NCBI RefSeq assembly: GCF_905212365.1
Contig: NZ_CAJMEH010000033.1
Coordinates: 1 to 21,052 of the forward strand
Length of the DNA: 21,052 nt
DNA from: an uncultured Phascolarctobacterium sp.
Lineage (GTDB): Bacteria > Bacillota > Negativicutes > Acidaminococcales > Acidaminococcaceae
Direction of reading: 5' to 3'
Shown: positions 20,937-21,052 of the stretch, piece by piece
How positions within the stretch are numbered: the stretch's first letter is position 1
How the letters are laid out: each line of letters opens with the position of its first letter
Made by a program: the position numbers and the translations under genes
The notes under the pieces: generated by a model
The model's database searches: none
What the model saw: only the letters and a program-made list of their open reading frames with translations
What the model was told of the DNA's origin: nothing

Positions 20937-21052
20937 TTATTTAGCAACAGGACCAATCATAGCCAGCATAGTACCAGCAGCAACTGCGGTACCGATAACG
21001 CCTGCAACGTTCGGGCCCATAGCGTGCATCAGCAGGAAGTTTGCAGGATTGC
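20937..21052 (-). CDS. Sodium-translocating decarboxylase beta subunit, C-terminus only
   Basis: Only the last 37 residues are in the window: NPANFLLMHAMGPNVAGVIG followed by TAVAAGTMLAMIGPVAK and a stop. NPxNFLLMHAMGPNVAGVIGxAVAAG is the conserved end of the membrane beta subunit of glutaconyl-CoA, methylmalonyl-CoA and oxaloacetate decarboxylases (GcdB/MmdB/OadB). This subunit couples decarboxylation to sodium export. The fragment cannot distinguish the three. Its presence supports a fermentative anaerobe that gains energy from dicarboxylate or amino-acid breakdown. Confidence 0.92.
   Translation of the reverse strand, partial: NPANFLLMHAMGPNVAGVIGTAVAAGTMLAMIGPVAK

Noticed and set aside
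1..21052. CRISPR array, insertion sequence transposase, tRNA or rRNA gene
   Set aside because: No regularly spaced identical repeats, transposase motifs or recognisable RNA gene structures were found; the only dispersed repeat is the short promoter-bearing one.

Overview
The window looks like chromosome of a diderm Firmicute (Negativicutes; a Phascolarctobacterium/Acidaminococcus-like gut anaerobe is my best guess). The reasons are a complete Gram-negative-type TonB/ExbB/ExbD system with an outer-membrane TonB-dependent receptor, strong AGGAGG-type ribosome binding sites and crisp rho-independent terminators, and, at the right edge, the C-terminus of a sodium-pumping decarboxylase beta subunit (glutaconyl-, methylmalonyl-CoA or oxaloacetate decarboxylase type). 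The genus is inference; no rRNA or tRNA gene is present to settle it.

Layout, left to right. 1-3835: tonB (cut by the window edge), exbD, exbB and an AT-rich TonB-dependent receptor gene, all on the minus strand, with a long receptor leader (about 210 nt) behind a good promoter. 3836-4207: a mostly gene-free stretch with TTGTA-type repeats and a terminator. 4208-4945: two small unrecognised genes. 5142-8455: a Uup-like ABC-F ATPase followed by a MATE exporter. 8597-11928: a probable five-gene minus-strand operon of a lipoprotein barnase, barstar, and a SsuABC/TauABC-like importer (permease, ATPase, binding lipoprotein). 12060-13526: a MatC-like carboxylate carrier with promoter and terminator. 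13687-16796: the only plus-strand cluster: arylamine N-acetyltransferase, CCA-adding enzyme and a C39-like cysteine peptidase. 16923-18125: a NamZ-type (DUF1343) lipoprotein. 18126-18569: dispersed repeats and a gene remnant. 18570-19025: low-molecular-weight protein tyrosine phosphatase. 19044-19331: hairpin-rich spacer. 19332-20717: rubredoxin-like/FMN glutamate-synthase-like fusion with a Fur/PerR-like box upstream. 20937-21052: the decarboxylase beta-subunit tail.

The most interesting points are (1) a secreted, lipid-anchored barnase and its inhibitor barstar lying 13 nt from the start of an ABC importer, apparently in one operon, and (2) a roughly 92-bp dispersed repeat carrying a TATAAT promoter element that sits directly upstream of two different lipoprotein enzymes, the barnase and the NamZ-like muramidase. 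A shared scavenging or antagonism programme (RNA plus peptidoglycan degradation) is a testable speculation, not something the sequence proves.
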